DNA of 44,558 nt from an uncultured Granulicella sp. Lineage in GTDB: Bacteria > Acidobacteriota > Terriglobia > Terriglobales > Acidobacteriaceae. Below are positions 43,146 through 44,558 of this stretch, one piece after another. Below the pieces are notes generated by a model. It was not told the origin of the DNA. It saw only the letters and a list, made by a program, of their open reading frames with translations, and ran no database searches. Made by a program: the position numbers and the translations under genes. The stretch is from positions 1-44,558 of the forward strand of contig CAIZFH010000194.1 of the NCBI GenBank assembly GCA_903932155.1, given 5' to 3'. Positions within the stretch are counted from its first letter, which is position 1. The number at the start of each line of letters is the position of its first letter.

Positions 43146-43799
43146 CTAGCCGTCCAGTTCCAGAAGATCCGACGCCATCCGCTCCCAGAATTGAATAGTC
43201 TCTCTGTCCTTGCCCTGGGGATGCGCTAGCCAGAGCAATGCGGGCCAGCCTCGAACGGGTCGCCGATAGTACAACTCACGTTTTCCATGCGTCCTAGTCT
43301 CGAAATCGCCAGGTGAGCCTTTACTGATACCAAGGGCTTGATACACAAACTGATCCTGATAGTCTCCAGTTACGAAAACCACCAAAGTCGGCTCAAGGCG
43401 CTTGATCTCTACTCGGAGTGTCTCAATTGCCAGCGGTCGCTGTACCTCAGCCAGAGCTGCATTGGGGTTTCCGCGACTCCTTCCTATCTTGCACAAATTA
43501 CTCCACGCAAGATTTGAGCGATCACTACACTCACAATCAGCATGCTCGCTCAGACGACGAGCGAAGGTCCAGAAGCCTGCCTTATTGCAAAAGAAGGCAG
43601 ACGCGCTTGCATCTGCCTCATGAAATGTCCCCGCTGTAGCCTTTCCAACATATAAGATGCGTCGCGTATGTTTCTTGAAGCCCGTTGGCACATGACCCTT
43701 GAATACACCGGCCAACCGGCCCGAAAAACGTGGATCGGAAGATAACGTAGAGCGAAGTTTTGTCCAACTCATCACTAAGTTCTTAGTCATCGAATTCAT
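43146..43799 (-). CDS. Uracil-DNA-glycosylase-superfamily-like protein
   Basis: This 217-residue protein has a Rossmann-like start (RRILYVGKATAGTFH), WSNLCKIGRSRGNP and, near the end, LWLAHPQGKDRETIQFWERM, which could be the motif B region of UDG-like enzymes. Motif A is non-standard (VGKATAG), so catalysis is doubtful. It abuts queF (ATG next to the queF stop) and codon use is slightly less GC-rich than neighbours. Call is tentative. Confidence 0.5.
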   Translation of the reverse strand: MNSMTKNLVMSWTKLRSTLSSDPRFSGRLAGVFKGHVPTGFKKHTRRILYVGKATAGTFHEADASASAFFCNKAGFWTFARRLSEHADCECSDRSNLAWSNLCKIGRSRGNPNAALAEVQRPLAIETLRVEIKRLEPTLVVFVTGDYQDQFVYQALGISKGSPGDFETRTHGKRELYYRRPVRGWPALLWLAHPQGKDRETIQFWERMASDLLELDG

Positions 43800-44204
43800 C
43801 TACTTCTCCTTCGGCCGGGGGTAGCAGGCCTCTATGATCGTCGAAATGCCGCCACGAGGGCGGAAGTCGCCGGTGACTTTGGCCCAGACCGGGTTGCAGG
43901 CCTTCACCACGTCGTCCAGCACCTGGTTAACGATGTTCTCCTGGAAGATGCCGAGGTTGCGGTAGGTGAAGAGATACTCCTTCAGACTCTTCAACTCCAG
44001 GCAGAGCTTGCGCGGCATGTAGCGGATGGTGAGATGGCCGAAGTCGGGCAGGCCGGTCTTGGGGCAGACGGAGGTGAACTCCGGGTCGTCGACCAGGATC
44101 TCGTAGCCGCGAAACTGGTTGGCCCAGGTGTCGATCGCGGGGAACTTGGCGTTCAGGCCCGCGGCGGCGTGCGTCTCTGTGTAGCCTGTTTTCTGCGTCT
44201 TCAT
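43800..44204 (-). CDS. queF: QueF, NADPH-dependent preQ0 reductase
   Basis: This 134-residue unimodular QueF reduces 7-cyano-7-deazaguanine to preQ1 in queuosine synthesis. Catalytic Cys47 lies in EFTSVCPKTGLPDFG with Asp54, and the family motif is SLKEYLFTYRNLGIFQEN. Length is that of the short class. No preQ1 riboswitch is apparent in the 44205-44310 upstream stretch. Confidence 0.92.
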   Translation of the reverse strand: MKTQKTGYTETHAAAGLNAKFPAIDTWANQFRGYEILVDDPEFTSVCPKTGLPDFGHLTIRYMPRKLCLELKSLKEYLFTYRNLGIFQENIVNQVLDDVVKACNPVWAKVTGDFRPRGGISTIIEACYPRPKEK

Positions 44205-44310
44205 GGGGTTATTGTAGTGATCCTTTGGATAGAGCGGTTAAAGGACTATGACGGCATAGGGAAAGTGGATAAATCGTGCAATAGTCTATATCTCCGTATC
44301 GATTCATGGG

Positions 44311-44535
44311 CCCCCACCCCCCCTCAAGCTAAAATATCCAGAATGATGACTTTGCAAGAAATTAACTGCAAAGTCATCATTCGATGGTAGTTATAGTCAT
44401 ATATCAGAAAATAAACAGATTATCCATGCGTTTCTCGCGCAGGAGAGAAGCGGAGCACACCCGCTGGGCTTCTCTTTCTCTTCTCCACTACTTTAATTAT
44501 AGCGGATGGAGCATAACTAGTATGCCAACTATTTT
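44311..44535 (-). repeat. Structured repeat, copy 2 (inverted relative to 28504-28731)
   Basis: This is the reverse complement of copy 1. Differences are scattered substitutions and small indels, and the outer flanks diverge abruptly past AAAATAGTTGG. Its central hairpin has a perfect 16-bp stem (GAATGATGACTTTGCA at 44341-44356 with TGCAAAGTCATCATTC at 44367-44382, loop 10). The G-run appears as CCCCCACCCCCCC (44311-44323). It lies ~107 bases upstream of the queF start on the outer side. Confidence 0.85.
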
Positions 44536-44558
44536 CAACTTTTAAGTGGTTTTGATTG

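Noticed and set aside
44205-44310. preQ1 riboswitch before queF
   Set aside because: The characteristic stem with A-rich tail was not found.
1-44558. CRISPR array, transposase or prophage genes
   Set aside because: No regularly spaced repeats and no transposase, integrase or phage structural genes were found on either strand.

Overview
This is a GC-rich, gene-dense chromosomal window that looks like a member of the Acidobacteriota, probably family Acidobacteriaceae (class Terriglobia). The clues are the gene families: a NIPSNAP protein, DUF6599, DUF362, a DUF6526-type protein, a GH28 protein, a PadR/membrane-protein pair and a kdp-linked porin. Dispersed hairpins and G-run repeats of the type I associate with this family support the same view. 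This is recognition from sequence only; no search was run, and the species cannot be named.

Layout. (1) 1-5213 is a potassium-starvation locus. On the minus strand it runs KdpD sensor domain, KdpE, an outer-membrane barrel protein, a 34-aa micro-protein, KdpF and the first codons of KdpA. The membrane/histidine-kinase half of KdpD is a separate gene (3684-5213) on the opposite strand, so KdpD is split into two divergent genes. (2) 5221-15072 holds a membrane protein with its PadR regulator, a NIPSNAP protein, a Y-family DNA polymerase, a class A penicillin-binding protein, ProRS, a DUF4097-type repeat protein and LexA. (3) 15261-20321 is a minus-strand operon iorA-iorB-paaK-ACT-aminotransferase, which links aryl-pyruvates, aryl-acetyl-CoA and aromatic amino acids. 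(4) 20443-24790, just upstream on the same strand, is a redox cluster: a polytopic multi-[4Fe-4S] protein, a DUF6599 lipoprotein and two exported DUF362 proteins. A CRP/FNR-type palindrome lies ahead of it. (5) 25040-28245 has tRNA-Arg(TCG), a small HMA-like protein, a CysJ-like reductase without flavodoxin domain, a DUF6526-type protein and endonuclease IV.

(6) From 28504 to 44535 the window is bracketed by two diverged copies of one ~225-bp structured repeat in opposite orientation. Between them lie leuS, a membrane protein, a GH28 protein, a partial division/cell-wall cluster (mraY, an odd small membrane protein, murD, ftsW, murG), a repeat-rich YXWGXW-type exported protein with a structured leader, argJ, an MFS transporter, a uracil-DNA-glycosylase-like protein and queF.

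The strongest candidates for something undescribed are the inverted repeat pair, the FeS/DUF6599/DUF362 redox cluster next to an indolepyruvate oxidoreductase whose large subunit lacks its ferredoxin domain, the divergent split KdpD with its associated porin and micro-ORF, and the structured leader at 40376-40448.
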